Origin: Bacillus sp. SA1-12
GTDB taxonomy: Bacteria > Bacillota > Bacilli > Bacillales > Bacillaceae
Assembly (NCBI RefSeq): GCF_000981385.1
Contig: NZ_LATZ01000008.1
Location: 1 to 64,000 of the forward strand
Reading direction: 5' to 3'
Length of the DNA: 64,000 nt
Within the stretch, counting starts at the first letter, position 1, and every line of letters starts with the position of its first letter. The position numbers and the translations under genes were made by a program. A model generated the notes under the pieces. The model saw nothing but the letters and a program-made list of their open reading frames with translations. It searched no databases and was not told the origin of the DNA. Shown here piece by piece: positions 17,319 through 28,854 of the stretch.

Positions 17319-19691
17319 ATGCAAGATACAAGCTTTGCGATACACCCAGGAAATAAAAAGTCGATAGTGGGTGTTCCATACCATGATATAGGGGATTTGA
17401 ATCATTTTACACAGTTAGATCATACATTTTCATTTGTATGTGAACAAGGGTTTGTAAATATCATCTTCTACCGGGAAGAAATTGCAAGGGTGGTGATGAA
17501 CCCATTTTCACCACCGACAATGGAAAGTAGCTTTGCACTTGTGGCGGAGCCAGAAAATGTAGACATTGTTGTTGTTGAATCTGAACAAATGATTGTACTT
17601 AATTCTTCGAAATTATCAATCAACATTTCTCGTAGTCCATTCCGTATAGCTGTCTATGATAAAGACAAAAATCTCCTTGTTCAAGAGACGAATCGTGGAA
17701 TGGGCTATAACGAGAAAAAAGAAGTGATTTGTTATAAAGACATGGAAAAGGATGATCATTTTTATGGGTTCGGTGAAAAAACAAGCTTTTTAGATAAGCG
17801 TGGCGAGAAAATGACGATGTGGAATAGTGATGTCTATGCTCCACATAATCCAGAAACTAATGCGCTTTATGAGTCGATTCCATTTTTTATGACGATGCGT
17901 GGTGGAAATGCTCATGGAATATTCTTTGATAATACGTTTAAAACAGTGTTTGATATGAAGTCTGAAACAGAAGTATATTCGTTTTCTGCTGGGGGTGGGG
18001 AGCTTGATTACTTTGTGATGGCAGGTCCATCTCCCAAGGATGTGTTAACACAATATACGACACTAACTGGTCGAATGCAAATTCCTCCAAAATGGGCATT
18101 AGGATATCATCAATCTAGATATAGCTATGAAACAGAAGCTGAAGTTCGTGAGCTTGTTCAGACTTTCATAGATAAGGAGATTCCTGTCGATGCAATATAT
18201 TTAGACATCCATTATATGGATGGATATCGTGTATTTACATTTGATCGTGACCGTTTTCCAAATCCGGATAAATTAATTAAGGATTTGATAGAGGCTGGAA
18301 TTCATGTTGTCCCAATTGTTGACCCGGGAGTAAAAGAGGACCCAGAATATTCGATTTACCAAGAAGGAATTTATGATGACCATTTTTGTAAATATATAGA
18401 TGGGGAAATTTATCACGGAGATGTTTGGCCAGGAAATAGTGCATTTCCTGACTTTACGAATAGTGAGGTTAGAAAATGGTGGGGAGAAAAGCACAAGTTT
18501 TATACTGATTTAGGAATTGAAGGAATCTGGAATGATATGAATGAGCCAGCCGTTTTTAATAAAACAAAAACGATGGATGTAAAGGTTATGCATAACCAGG
18601 ATGGGAAGTTTAAAACACATCGAGAAATGCATAATCTATATGGATTTTATATGGGTGAAGCGACCTATAACGGTATGAAAAAGCTAATAAACGGAAAACG
18701 TCCATTTTTATTAACTCGCGCTGGTTATGCAGGTGTACAACGTTATGGAGCTGTTTGGACAGGTGATAATCGAAGCTTCTGGGAGCACCTGCAAATGGCC
18801 ATTCCGATGTGTATGAATCTTGGAATATCTGGAGTACCATTAACAGGACCTGATGTAGGTGGCTTTGCACATGATACAACAGGTGAGTTATTAGCGCGAT
18901 GGACTCAGTTTGGTGCATTTACCCCGTATTTCCGAAATCATAGTGCGATTGATGTGGTACGCCAAGAGCCATGGTCTTTTGGTGAAGAAATCGAGTCGAT
19001 TGTAAAAAAATATATCCAGCTACGTTACGTATGGATGCCACACATATATACATTGTTCCATGAAGCAAGTCAAACAGGGGTACCAGTAATGCGCCCATTA
19101 TTAATGGAATACCCTGAGGATGTTCACACAGTTAATTTATCAGATCAATTTTTAATCGGGAAGAATGTCCTTGTTGCACCTATTACGAAACCGTCTACAT
19201 TCCATCGAGTCGTCTATCTTCCTGAAGGCAAATGGGTGAATTATTGGACAGGTGAGGTAAAAGAAGGTAGTCAGCATATTTTAGTAGAGGCCGATCTTGA
19301 AACATTACCTATTTTTATTAAGGCAGGATCGTTTGTAGCACAGGGTTCTGTAAAGCAATCTACTGAACAACCAGAGGATGATTTGCAAATTCATCTATAT
19401 CCTGCTACCGAGGGTGAAGCGAACTATGTTTTATATGAAGATGACGGAAAAACGTTCTCCTATGAGCAGGGTGACTATTTAGAGAAGCATATTCGCTGTG
19501 AATTTAAAGAGGACAAAATTAAGTTTACAATTAAGAATCAAGGAAATTACCAACCAGAGTGGAAAGATTGGACATTAATGATTCATGGAATCGATCAAGA
19601 GAAGGTAATTATGGTTAATGGTAAATTGATTTCATCTGGAAGTCATATCAATAAGGTTGAGAATACGTTAAGTATAAAGCTAGAGGTATAG
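17319..19691 (+). CDS. GH31 alpha-glucosidase
   Basis: A 790-residue cytosolic enzyme with no signal peptide. GH31 enzymes release alpha-glucose from non-reducing ends of oligosaccharides. Residues about 10-230 form the N-terminal beta-sandwich (FYGFGEKTSFLDKRGE), and the barrel follows. The nucleophile Asp is in IWNDMNEP (about residue 406) and the acid/base Asp in WTGDNRSFWEHL (about 483). AGGAGG lies just before ATG 17319 and a terminator follows. It fits intracellular breakdown of the sugars brought in by the MalEFG-like importer. Confidence 0.92.
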   Translation: MQDTSFAIHPGNKKSIVGVPYHDIGDLNHFTQLDHTFSFVCEQGFVNIIFYREEIARVVMNPFSPPTMESSFALVAEPENVDIVVVESEQMIVLNSSKLSINISRSPFRIAVYDKDKNLLVQETNRGMGYNEKKEVICYKDMEKDDHFYGFGEKTSFLDKRGEKMTMWNSDVYAPHNPETNALYESIPFFMTMRGGNAHGIFFDNTFKTVFDMKSETEVYSFSAGGGELDYFVMAGPSPKDVLTQYTTLTGRMQIPPKWALGYHQSRYSYETEAEVRELVQTFIDKEIPVDAIYLDIHYMDGYRVFTFDRDRFPNPDKLIKDLIEAGIHVVPIVDPGVKEDPEYSIYQEGIYDDHFCKYIDGEIYHGDVWPGNSAFPDFTNSEVRKWWGEKHKFYTDLGIEGIWNDMNEPAVFNKTKTMDVKVMHNQDGKFKTHREMHNLYGFYMGEATYNGMKKLINGKRPFLLTRAGYAGVQRYGAVWTGDNRSFWEHLQMAIPMCMNLGISGVPLTGPDVGGFAHDTTGELLARWTQFGAFTPYFRNHSAIDVVRQEPWSFGEEIESIVKKYIQLRYVWMPHIYTLFHEASQTGVPVMRPLLMEYPEDVHTVNLSDQFLIGKNVLVAPITKPSTFHRVVYLPEGKWVNYWTGEVKEGSQHILVEADLETLPIFIKAGSFVAQGSVKQSTEQPEDDLQIHLYPATEGEANYVLYEDDGKTFSYEQGDYLEKHIRCEFKEDKIKFTIKNQGNYQPEWKDWTLMIHGIDQEKVIMVNGKLISSGSHINKVENTLSIKLEV

Positions 19692-19698
19692 AAATAAG

Positions 19699-19735
19699 AA
19701 TAAGCGGAATCTACGAGGAGGATTTCGCTTATTTT
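19699..19735 (+). terminator. Rho-independent terminator after GH31 gene
   Basis: AATAAGCGGAATC (19699-19711) pairs with GATTTCGCTTATT (19721-19733) with one mismatch, then T-rich sequence. It separates the GH31 gene from the GH13 gene. Confidence 0.65.
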
Positions 19736-19877
19736 AATAGATAGTAGGTTTATATTTCACCGAGCTCGATAACAACGAGTTTGTAGTAGATAATAAATTG
19801 AGTCTAGTATTTGTTTAAGAAAGGTAAAATTATTGAACTATAGTTATAGTGGAATGAAATTATGTAGAGGAAAATAA

Positions 19878-21521
<1,644 letters not shown>

Positions 21522-22253
21522 TTTGAAAAACTGGGAAAGTCAATCAAGTTTAAAAAAGAATAAAATAAGTTTGTTCTTTAAACCTGAAATTTGAATCTTC
21601 TCTTTTTGATGAAAGGGGGGGTGCCATGAAGGGATTTTAAGGGAGTATTTGGTTAGGAGTTTAGGTGTTGGTTTATCTTAGATTTTGGTTTGCTGCTTGT
21701 TTAAGTTCAAGTACAAAGGAAAGATCATTAAGTTCAAGTTCAAGATGTAAGAGCAAGAAAGTAGATCCATTATGGTCTTAGAAGATTTTGAGTTTTACTA
21801 TTTTTATGTTTGATATTCTTAGTTTTGCATTTTTATAAGTAAAAGATGTTTGGTTTAAGGTGCATTTAGTGGTTAATGTAGTTAATGTATGAACTTTGTT
21901 TCAGGTAATTGGTTTTGAATTCGTGTCTGATTTGATTAGAATGGCTACACTATTGTTTTTACATCCTGGATCATTAATGCTTCTTTGTTTATGCCATCTT
22001 ATACTGCCATGGTATATTGCTAAAGAGGAGAGCTATTTTTCTATTATCGCTGTAAAGATGAAGCTTTTGTCAATGTTTGAGAAAACGTTTACTAAATTAG
22101 GGTAGTTAAAACCATTGGTGTAGTTATTTGTTACAAAATTGGTAAGAAAGATTTTTGGAAGAACTAAGAAGTAAGATTCTCTGACTTAATATATCAAAAA
22201 ATTATTAAATGTGAAAGCGTTTTAAATTGCGGGGGGTATGGGAGGTTTTTTAT
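21522..22253. other. Intergenic region before GH27 gene
   Basis: About 730 bases rich in G/T-biased simple sequence. A 69-codon frame at 21896-22105 begins with a rare start and has no ribosome site, so it is not called. A cre-like site lies at 22212-22225. No RNA gene is recognised. Confidence 0.5.
22212..22225 (+). promoter_or_regulatory. Candidate cre (CcpA) site
   Basis: TGAAAGCGTTTTAA matches the cre consensus except at the conserved C of the right half. It is about 30 bases before the start codon of the GH27-type gene. Confidence 0.4.
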
Positions 22254-25154
22254 GTGAGTAAACAATTAAGTAAGAAAAATAAGAGTTTGCTAAGTAAGGT
22301 GAATAAGAGTTTGTTAAGTAAGGTTGGTGCTTTCTCTGTTCTTTCAACTCTGGCATTCACAACAGCAATTACAGGAACGGCTTCTGCTCAAGACAGCCAA
22401 TTTACAAGGCAGGGAGCGGGGCCAATGTATTTTATGACTTATGAACATCAGTGGACGAAAAATACGTACATGCCAGAGAAACGATATAAGGAAAATATTG
22501 ACTGGATGGTGAAAAATTTTCTACCATATGGTTATAACATGGTTTCACTGGATGGATGGATAGAGGGCGCCACTTTGCTGAATAAAAATGGCTATGTTGT
22601 GAGCCATAATGATAAATGGATGACCAATCCTTTAGGTTCTGAAGAAGAAGTCAAGCTCGGTCAGTTACAGAATGGTGATTTTGAAGAAGGCCTTGAGAGC
22701 GGGTGGAAAGTAGAAACGAATGCCATGTTTGGTGTCGATGAAAACGATGCAAATGAAGGTTCAAAATTGTGGGTGTATGACCCTAAGCCACATACGGCCA
22801 AAGTTTCTCAAACCGTCAAAGGGCTCGAAAACGGTAACTATACGGTGACAGCACGTGTGAAATTCCCAAATGGGGATGTTAAAGATTTTGTTAATGGAAC
22901 AAGCAAGGCTAATATGAAGCTGAAGGACTATGAAGATGTAAAAGAAGGAGAAGACGCGCCTGAACAAGTAGTCGAGTTGAAGGATGGTTTGACCGATGAA
23001 TATGGAAAAGCCCGCTATGGACTTTTTGAACTCCAAGCAGAGGTGAAAAATGGCACACTTACTGTTGAGTTTAATGTGGATGCCAAAGCGAACTATAGCT
23101 CCTTCCAGCTTGATAATGTCGAGCTTTATAAGACGGGAGAAAAGCCGCAGGAAGGTGGCGAGAATAACGAGCCGTTCCAGTATCCATCTGAAAAATATCC
23201 AGACGGACACACTTGGAAATTCTGGGGGGACTATCTTAAAGAACAAGGTATGGAATTCGGCATCTATTATAACCCTCTTTGGATAAGTCCTGAGGTTGTT
23301 AAAAATCCTGATAAATATATTGTCAAAGGTACGGAAGACAATCCAGGTGGTCCAACGTATGTAGTGGACTTGATTGATCAAGGTGATCCAATTGATCCGA
23401 AAGATGGAGATCGATTTAGCGGTGGACAACCTAATGCCCGTTCACTTTATTGGCTGAACGTGAATCATCCAGATGCTGAAAAGTATTTAAAAGGTTACAT
23501 CGAATTTTTTGCAGAGCAAGGGGCAGAATTTCTCCGTGTCGATTTCTTGTCATGGTATGAAAATGGAAAAGAACGAGATAGAACTGTAGGACAAGGACAT
23601 GAAGAACAATATGAAACAGCACTAAAGTGGATGTCAGAAGCGTCTAAGGAAAACAATATCTTCCTGAGTCTTGTCATGCCGAACCTATTTAATCATGGAG
23701 ATCTCGAACAGAAATATGGTGATATGATTAGAATTAATGAAGACGTCTGGTCAGGCAGCTGGGATCATATCAGTGGCAGACGTCAAGAGTGGCAACCAAG
23801 TTGGTCGCAGTGGGCGAATTCATTCCAGGGGTTTACCGGATTCTCTGATATTGGTGGCCGTTCAAGCTTGATTTTAGATGGGGATTTTCTCAGACTTAAT
23901 ACGTTCTCAGGTGCTTTTAAGGAAAATGAGAAGAAAACAACCCTGGGTCTATATACACTGGCAGGATCTCCAATCGCAATTTCGGATCAGTACGATACAA
24001 TTGGTGACAATTATAAGTACTATCAAAATACTGAACTGATTGAGTTTAATAAAATGGGGCTGGTTGGAAAGCCAATCTATGAAAGTGCCACTCATTATGC
24101 TGAGTCAAACGATAGCCGTGACAGCCAGCGCTGGGTAGGTCAGTTGCCAGACGGTTCATGGGTAGTCGGTTTGTTCAACCGCAATGATGAAAGCAAAACC
24201 TTCGATTTCAATTTTAAAGAAGAACTGGGTATTGATAAAGGGAAGGTCCGCGATGTATGGGCCCATAAAGACCTTGGCATCAAGTCCTCTCATTCAGTGA
24301 CACTCGAGCCCCATGACAGTGTTGTCTTGAAAGTCGTGCCGACAACACCGGATAAAACATTTGAAGCAGAAGTCGCTTCTTATACTAAAGGTGTTGAATT
24401 CGCAAAGGCGACTAGAGGTCATGATGGATTTGGCTATCTAAATGGATTTAATAAGATGGGAGAAAGTGTCACGTATGCGATCAGTGCCCCAACAGAAGGA
24501 GTCTACCACCTGGATTTAAAATATTCTGCGGATGAATCTAGCGGAGCAACCCTTAATGTAAGAGATGTGAAAAGTGGTGAAACCACTTATTCAGAGTCGG
24601 TTTCAATGAAAGCGACTCATGGTAAATGGAAAAAAGCGAATGAAAAAGTGAAGCTTAAGGAAGGAACGAACCTTGTAACGGTTAATGTTGCTTCTGGTAA
24701 CTTTGATCTTGACTCCATTACATTAGAAAATGCACAGGGTGATAAAACAATCATACAAAATGGTGATTTCAAAGAAGGGTTCGATAACTGGAGCCGTAGC
24801 AACATGGTTAATCAGTCCATTGTTGATGGGGTTGTCCAAATTGGTGGTACTGGTGATGAAGCGTTTAAATCTGATCTCTGGCAATATGTTGTTCCAAAAG
24901 CAGGCATCTATACTCTAATTGCTGATGTCAAACGAAAGGGCAATTTTGATGAAGCTTACCTTTATGTTGTAAACGGTAAAGATAAGCAAATAGTAGAGGT
25001 TCCTAAATGTAACGTCATGAAAACTGTTACGATTTCTGATATAGAAGTTTCCAAAGGTGAGGTTCTGAAAATCGGTAATATTGCCAATGCACAAGTGGGT
25101 GGTACGCTGTCAATTGATAATGTCCGACTCACCCTTCAGGATGATCAAGATTGA
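22254..25154 (+). CDS. Secreted GH27-type alpha-glycosidase, probable isomaltodextranase
   Basis: A 966-residue secreted enzyme. The signal peptide ends TASA-QDS (about residue 45) and holds a duplicated NKSLLSKV. The clan D barrel starts with GPMYFMTYEHQW, resumes with GIYYNPLWIS, and shows FLRVDFLSWYENG (likely nucleophile Asp, about 430) and RINEDVW (likely acid/base Asp, about 497). A beta-sandwich module (about 139-295, NGDFEEG to VELYKTG) interrupts the barrel. A CBM35-like module (about 690-830) and another NGDF-type module close the protein. GH27 contains isomaltodextranases; alpha-galactosidase is the alternative. GTG start 8 bases after GGAGG. Confidence 0.72.
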   Translation: MSKQLSKKNKSLLSKVNKSLLSKVGAFSVLSTLAFTTAITGTASAQDSQFTRQGAGPMYFMTYEHQWTKNTYMPEKRYKENIDWMVKNFLPYGYNMVSLDGWIEGATLLNKNGYVVSHNDKWMTNPLGSEEEVKLGQLQNGDFEEGLESGWKVETNAMFGVDENDANEGSKLWVYDPKPHTAKVSQTVKGLENGNYTVTARVKFPNGDVKDFVNGTSKANMKLKDYEDVKEGEDAPEQVVELKDGLTDEYGKARYGLFELQAEVKNGTLTVEFNVDAKANYSSFQLDNVELYKTGEKPQEGGENNEPFQYPSEKYPDGHTWKFWGDYLKEQGMEFGIYYNPLWISPEVVKNPDKYIVKGTEDNPGGPTYVVDLIDQGDPIDPKDGDRFSGGQPNARSLYWLNVNHPDAEKYLKGYIEFFAEQGAEFLRVDFLSWYENGKERDRTVGQGHEEQYETALKWMSEASKENNIFLSLVMPNLFNHGDLEQKYGDMIRINEDVWSGSWDHISGRRQEWQPSWSQWANSFQGFTGFSDIGGRSSLILDGDFLRLNTFSGAFKENEKKTTLGLYTLAGSPIAISDQYDTIGDNYKYYQNTELIEFNKMGLVGKPIYESATHYAESNDSRDSQRWVGQLPDGSWVVGLFNRNDESKTFDFNFKEELGIDKGKVRDVWAHKDLGIKSSHSVTLEPHDSVVLKVVPTTPDKTFEAEVASYTKGVEFAKATRGHDGFGYLNGFNKMGESVTYAISAPTEGVYHLDLKYSADESSGATLNVRDVKSGETTYSESVSMKATHGKWKKANEKVKLKEGTNLVTVNVASGNFDLDSITLENAQGDKTIIQNGDFKEGFDNWSRSNMVNQSIVDGVVQIGGTGDEAFKSDLWQYVVPKAGIYTLIADVKRKGNFDEAYLYVVNGKDKQIVEVPKCNVMKTVTISDIEVSKGEVLKIGNIANAQVGGTLSIDNVRLTLQDDQD

Positions 25155-25297
25155 GCAAAAGAATAAAATGGAAATTACCCGTGACCTGGAAGTTCAAAAA
25201 AATGATGATACAGAGCTTGCTTCTTATATATTGAACTCTCTAATCAAACGAAACCAGGATTAATCCAAGCTACAAGCAGCAAGTATAAGGAATAAGT

Positions 25298-25411
25298 GGT
25301 TTCGGCGAATTGAGGGCCAATCGGGAAACGTATTTCTTTGATGAAAAAAACGGTATTCTGTATGTGAATGTTCCTGTTGACGAGGAGAAAATGGTAGAAA
25401 TAAAATTCTAG
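25298..25411 (+). pseudogene. Fossil C-terminus of an unidentified protein
   Basis: An open stretch of 37 codons reads GFGELRANRETYFFDEKNGI then LYVNVPVDEEKMVEIKF and stops. It has no start or ribosome site. The composition resembles the C-terminal beta-sandwich of a glycoside hydrolase, but the parent family cannot be named. It sits between the GH27 and GH13 genes in an otherwise non-coding gap (25155-25537). Confidence 0.4.
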
Positions 25412-25537
25412 TTCAACAGATAAACATGGTACCTATAGAAAGGTATTTGAAAATTCAGTCCAATGCAGAGTATTGCAACCGGTTTTCTGTTATGTGATAA
25501 AGCGTTAAACAGAAGAATGAAAAGGAGTTAATAGCTT

Positions 25538-27193
25538 ATGAATACTTCAGCGATTTATCATCGTCCAGAAAGCGAATTTGCTTATCTTTACGACCAAGAA
25601 ACATTGCATGTCCGTTTGAGAACAGCTCGAGGAGATGTAAGGGAAATTGCTTTACTTCACGGCGATCCATATTTATTACGAAAAGAAGAGTGGTACAACA
25701 AACCGCTTCGAATGATCAAAACTCTGACTACTGACTTGTATGATTTCTGGTTGGTTGAAGTGACAGCGCCTTTTAAACGATTATCATATGCGTTTACATT
25801 GGAAGGATATGATGGGATTTCAGTTTTTTATGGTGATCATGGTGTCTATCCTTTAAAAGAAGAATTTTTACAGAAGCCTAATAACTATTTTAGAATGCCT
25901 TATTTCCAAGAAGTCGATCGTTTCAAGGCACCTGAGTGGGTCAAGCAAACTGTTTGGTATCAAATTTTCCCAGAACGTTTTGCCAATGGTGATTCGAGCA
26001 ACGACCCAGATGAAACACTTCCATGGGGATCAAAAGACCCAGATTGGCAAGACTTTTTTGGCGGTGACTTGCAAGGAGTAATCGATCACTTAGATTATTT
26101 AGAGGATTTAGGGGTTAATGGTATTTATCTCTGTCCAATTTTTGAAGCCTACTCTAATCATAAATACGACACAATTGATTATTTGAAGATCGATCCAGCA
26201 TTTGGTGATGCAGCGACATTTAAAAAACTTGTAGATGAATGCCATAAACGCGGCATAAAAATCATGTTGGATGCTGTTTTTAACCATATGGGAGATACTT
26301 CTCCGCAATGGAAAGATGTTCTTGAACATGGTGAAAATTCGAAATATGCTGATTGGTTCCATGTCAATGAATTTCCTGCTTCTTATAAAGAAGCAGGAAA
26401 TTTTGAAGATGCCTACGATATCACTTACGATGTTTTTGCTTTTACGCCGCATATGCCAAAATTAAATACAGCGAATCCTGAAGTACAAGAATATTTATTG
26501 AACATCACTCGTTATTGGATCGAAGAATTTGATATTGATGCTTGGCGATTGGATGTCGCAAACGAAGTAGATCATGCTTTTTGGAAAAAATTCCGTCAAG
26601 TTTGTGATACAGCCAAAAAAGATTTCTATATTCTTGGTGAAATTTGGCATTCTTCTCAAAGTTGGCTGCAAGGTGATGAATTCCACGCGGTAATGAACTA
26701 CGCTTTTACGGATGCGATTATGGGGTATTTTGTAAAAAAAGAGTTGCCGATGAGTAAAATGGTTTCAGAAATGAATAACCAACTGATGCTTTATAGAAAT
26801 CAAACCAATCAAATGCAATTAAACGTTTTGGATTCTCATGATACACCGCGTTTACTGACTGAAGCCAAAGAAGACAAGGACTTGATGAAGCAAGTCATGG
26901 CGTTTACTTACATTCAGCCAGGTGTTCCATGTTTGTATTATGGAGATGAAATCGGAATGACTGGGGGGATGGATCCAGATTGCCGAAAATGTATGGTTTG
27001 GGAAGAAGAAAATCAAGATCGCGATCTACATCAATTTGTTAAAAAACTAATTGGTTTTCGGAAAGAACATCAACAAATTTTTTCTGAAGGAACGGTCAAT
27101 TGGCGACAAGTATCAGAAGAATCTGGTGTCATTATTTTTGAACGTATATTAGACGGGAAAGTCATTCGCGGTGCATTCAACACTGGCGAGTAG
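25538..27193 (+). CDS. GH13 cyclomaltodextrinase/neopullulanase-type enzyme, C-terminus truncated
   Basis: A 551-residue cytosolic enzyme with the N-terminal starch-binding-like domain (about 1-125) typical of GH13_20, then the barrel: WYQIFPERFANGD, DAVFNHMGD, WRLDVANE (nucleophile Asp about 339), LGEIWH (Glu about 368), LDSHDTPR. It breaks maltodextrins or cyclodextrins to maltose/glucose. Family members are usually about 30 residues longer; here the frame stops right after GAFNTGE, where the final beta-domain should continue, and unrelated minus-strand sequence begins. The active site is complete, so it may still work. ATG 25538 follows AAAGGAG. Confidence 0.85.
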   Translation: MNTSAIYHRPESEFAYLYDQETLHVRLRTARGDVREIALLHGDPYLLRKEEWYNKPLRMIKTLTTDLYDFWLVEVTAPFKRLSYAFTLEGYDGISVFYGDHGVYPLKEEFLQKPNNYFRMPYFQEVDRFKAPEWVKQTVWYQIFPERFANGDSSNDPDETLPWGSKDPDWQDFFGGDLQGVIDHLDYLEDLGVNGIYLCPIFEAYSNHKYDTIDYLKIDPAFGDAATFKKLVDECHKRGIKIMLDAVFNHMGDTSPQWKDVLEHGENSKYADWFHVNEFPASYKEAGNFEDAYDITYDVFAFTPHMPKLNTANPEVQEYLLNITRYWIEEFDIDAWRLDVANEVDHAFWKKFRQVCDTAKKDFYILGEIWHSSQSWLQGDEFHAVMNYAFTDAIMGYFVKKELPMSKMVSEMNNQLMLYRNQTNQMQLNVLDSHDTPRLLTEAKEDKDLMKQVMAFTYIQPGVPCLYYGDEIGMTGGMDPDCRKCMVWEEENQDRDLHQFVKKLIGFRKEHQQIFSEGTVNWRQVSEESGVIIFERILDGKVIRGAFNTGE

Positions 27194-27380
27194 AGAACAT
27201 GTTTCCTAAATGATCTCCAATTCTTTTTGAAACGAATAGGGAGATCAACCCAAGAATAAGAAGAAGAACACCAATAAAGAGGGAGTTTATTTCAATAAAG
27301 GCCAATAAGAATAAATAAAAACTAAAGGTTAAAAATAGCCACCCCACAATAAAGAAGATGTTTGAATAAACCTCACGCAT
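27177..27380 (-). CDS. Small membrane protein, unknown
   Basis: On the minus strand, GAAAGG lies before ATG 27380 and gives 67 residues with two hydrophobic segments (IFFIVGWLFLTFSFYLFLLA and FIGVLLLILGLISLFV). The frame can be extended to 27473, but with no ribosome site there. Its 3' end overlaps the truncated end of the GH13 gene, so its own C-terminus may also be altered by the junction. No family recognised. Confidence 0.5.
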   Translation of the reverse strand: MREVYSNIFFIVGWLFLTFSFYLFLLAFIEINSLFIGVLLLILGLISLFVSKRIGDHLGNMFSTRQC

Positions 27381-27606
27381 AGGGTTCAACCTTTCTATTA
27401 AACTTTTATTATATTTTAATAAACTTTCCAAATTTTGTAAATGTTTTGTTGTGTTGTAATTGTTGTTCAACATATGTGTTAACTTTACTGAAGCTATTCA
27501 ATCAGTTTAAACCTGATTTCAACTTGAGTTTGTAAATAAAAAGGCCACTCATGTAAGAGCAGCCATTTGCTGAGTTGATACTTTGGACAAAAGTAACATA
27601 ATCTAT

Positions 27607-27747
27607 TTAAGATACTTTTAAATATGCAAATTTGTCATACTTATCTATTGTATTAAGTATTAAATGAAGTGATTTCTTTGTTTCTTGTATTTCTTTTTCG
27701 ATCCTCTCTAACATTTGGATCATTTTGTCTATTTCACGAAGATCCAT
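27607..27747 (-). CDS. Small helical protein, 46 residues, unknown
   Basis: On the minus strand, GGGAGTG precedes ATG 27747 by six bases. The product MDLREIDKMIQMLERIEKEI continues as a charged, probably coiled-coil helix to ...DKFAYLKVS. It has no membrane segment or cysteine. Function unknown; the good ribosome site and even composition support a real gene. Confidence 0.5.
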   Translation of the reverse strand: MDLREIDKMIQMLERIEKEIQETKKSLHLILNTIDKYDKFAYLKVS

Positions 27748-27937
27748 TGTTCACACTCCCTTAAAAGCAGCAATTCACCGACAAGAAATTTAACCAGGAA
27801 CAATCCCAACTTCAATTAAAATATTATACTCTAGACCTACTCTAAATTCATTTACCATGTTAGACAAGAATAATTTAAAAATTGTAACACTATTGTGAAA
27901 GTATTGTAATAAACAAATAATAAAGGCTAAGTGCCAA

Positions 27938-27997
27938 CTTTGATCTGCCCCGTAAATGTTAGACACCGAACTCTAACATTTACGGGGCAGATCACTT
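27938..27997. mobile_element. 54-bp MITE with 3-bp target duplication
   Basis: A perfect 23-bp inverted repeat starts TGATCTGCCCCGTAAATGTT at 27941 and its mirror ends at 27994; only 8 bases lie between the arms. CTT stands on both sides (27938-27940 and 27995-27997) as a target duplication. Outward TG...CA ends and a 3-bp duplication fit IS3-family (IS150-like) ends, so this is probably a minimal non-autonomous derivative. The flanks TAAAGGCTAAGT and ACTTAGCTTTT are partly complementary, so it may have landed in the loop of an older terminator. Confidence 0.75.
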
Positions 27998-28854
27998 CCG
28001 TTTAAGTTATTACTTAGCTTTTCAAATATGCTATCAAATACGTTTTTTCTTTTGACAAAAAAAGTGACCCTAATAGGTTTTTTAATATAGACGTCTGTAT
28101 CACGATTACATTAAAAGAAACGGTCAAAATTCTTAATGAGTATTTTATGTCTATACAGAAGGGAGAATATTACACATAAGGTGGATTTTTAACAGCCTTA
28201 ATGATGTTTTGAGGACAATAGGTGTTTTATTTGACTGGTTTAATCCATATAACGCATTTGTTGTATCGGTATCTGCCTTTGATGCATTTGGCAATTAATT
28301 ATTGTAATTTGGAGAAATACATAAAAAAATTGAAAGAAAATGCTCTTAAATCACAAAAAGTAATAAAGCTGCCTAAATGGTGGCTTTTTATTTTCTGGCC
28401 AGGGTAAATATGTATGTGGACGACATTATTTATTAATAAAGTTACAGAAGCTAGAAGAATAGTTAGTAAGGTTGATGATTAATTAAAAGAATTGAATTGG
28501 ACAGTATATGAATTTCAAGATAATACACAGGAAACAAACTGAAAACATCTATACTATTGTAAAATATCATAACAGTAAGAGTCGCGATTTAGATAATTCG
28601 ATCGATCTACCTTAATGCAGCAAGTAAAATTTCCTCACCTGTATTCTTTGATAAACGTATTTAAAGTAACTTCTTGGCTTAACCCACCATATAATGGACA
28701 ATTTATTTGAAGGTATTATTAAACTAATAATTCTTATTAAGTAACAATGGCAAATGTCATCTTTCCCTTTACTCAAGACACTTTATAGCGGGTAAGTATA
28801 AAATCGGAAATAATGTAAAAAAATAGAGTAAAAATAAAGGGGATAATATCTGAT
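27998..28854. other. Intergenic region before ger operon
   Basis: Nearly 860 bases. A 61-codon frame at 28222-28407 ends in a hydrophobic tail but has no ribosome site. Several short frames (for instance 28060-28180) look like broken remains that I cannot identify. It should hold the forespore promoter of the ger operon, which I could not locate with confidence. Confidence 0.4.

Noticed and set aside
21896..22105. 69-codon frame before the GH27 gene
   Set aside because: Rare start, no ribosome site, unfamiliar sequence.
22761..23429. 222-codon minus-strand frame inside the GH27 gene
   Set aside because: Long but wholly antisense to a convincing gene and without a ribosome site or family features.
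25495..25510. AAAGCGTTAAACA as a cre site before the truncated GH13 gene
   Set aside because: The left half does not match the consensus.
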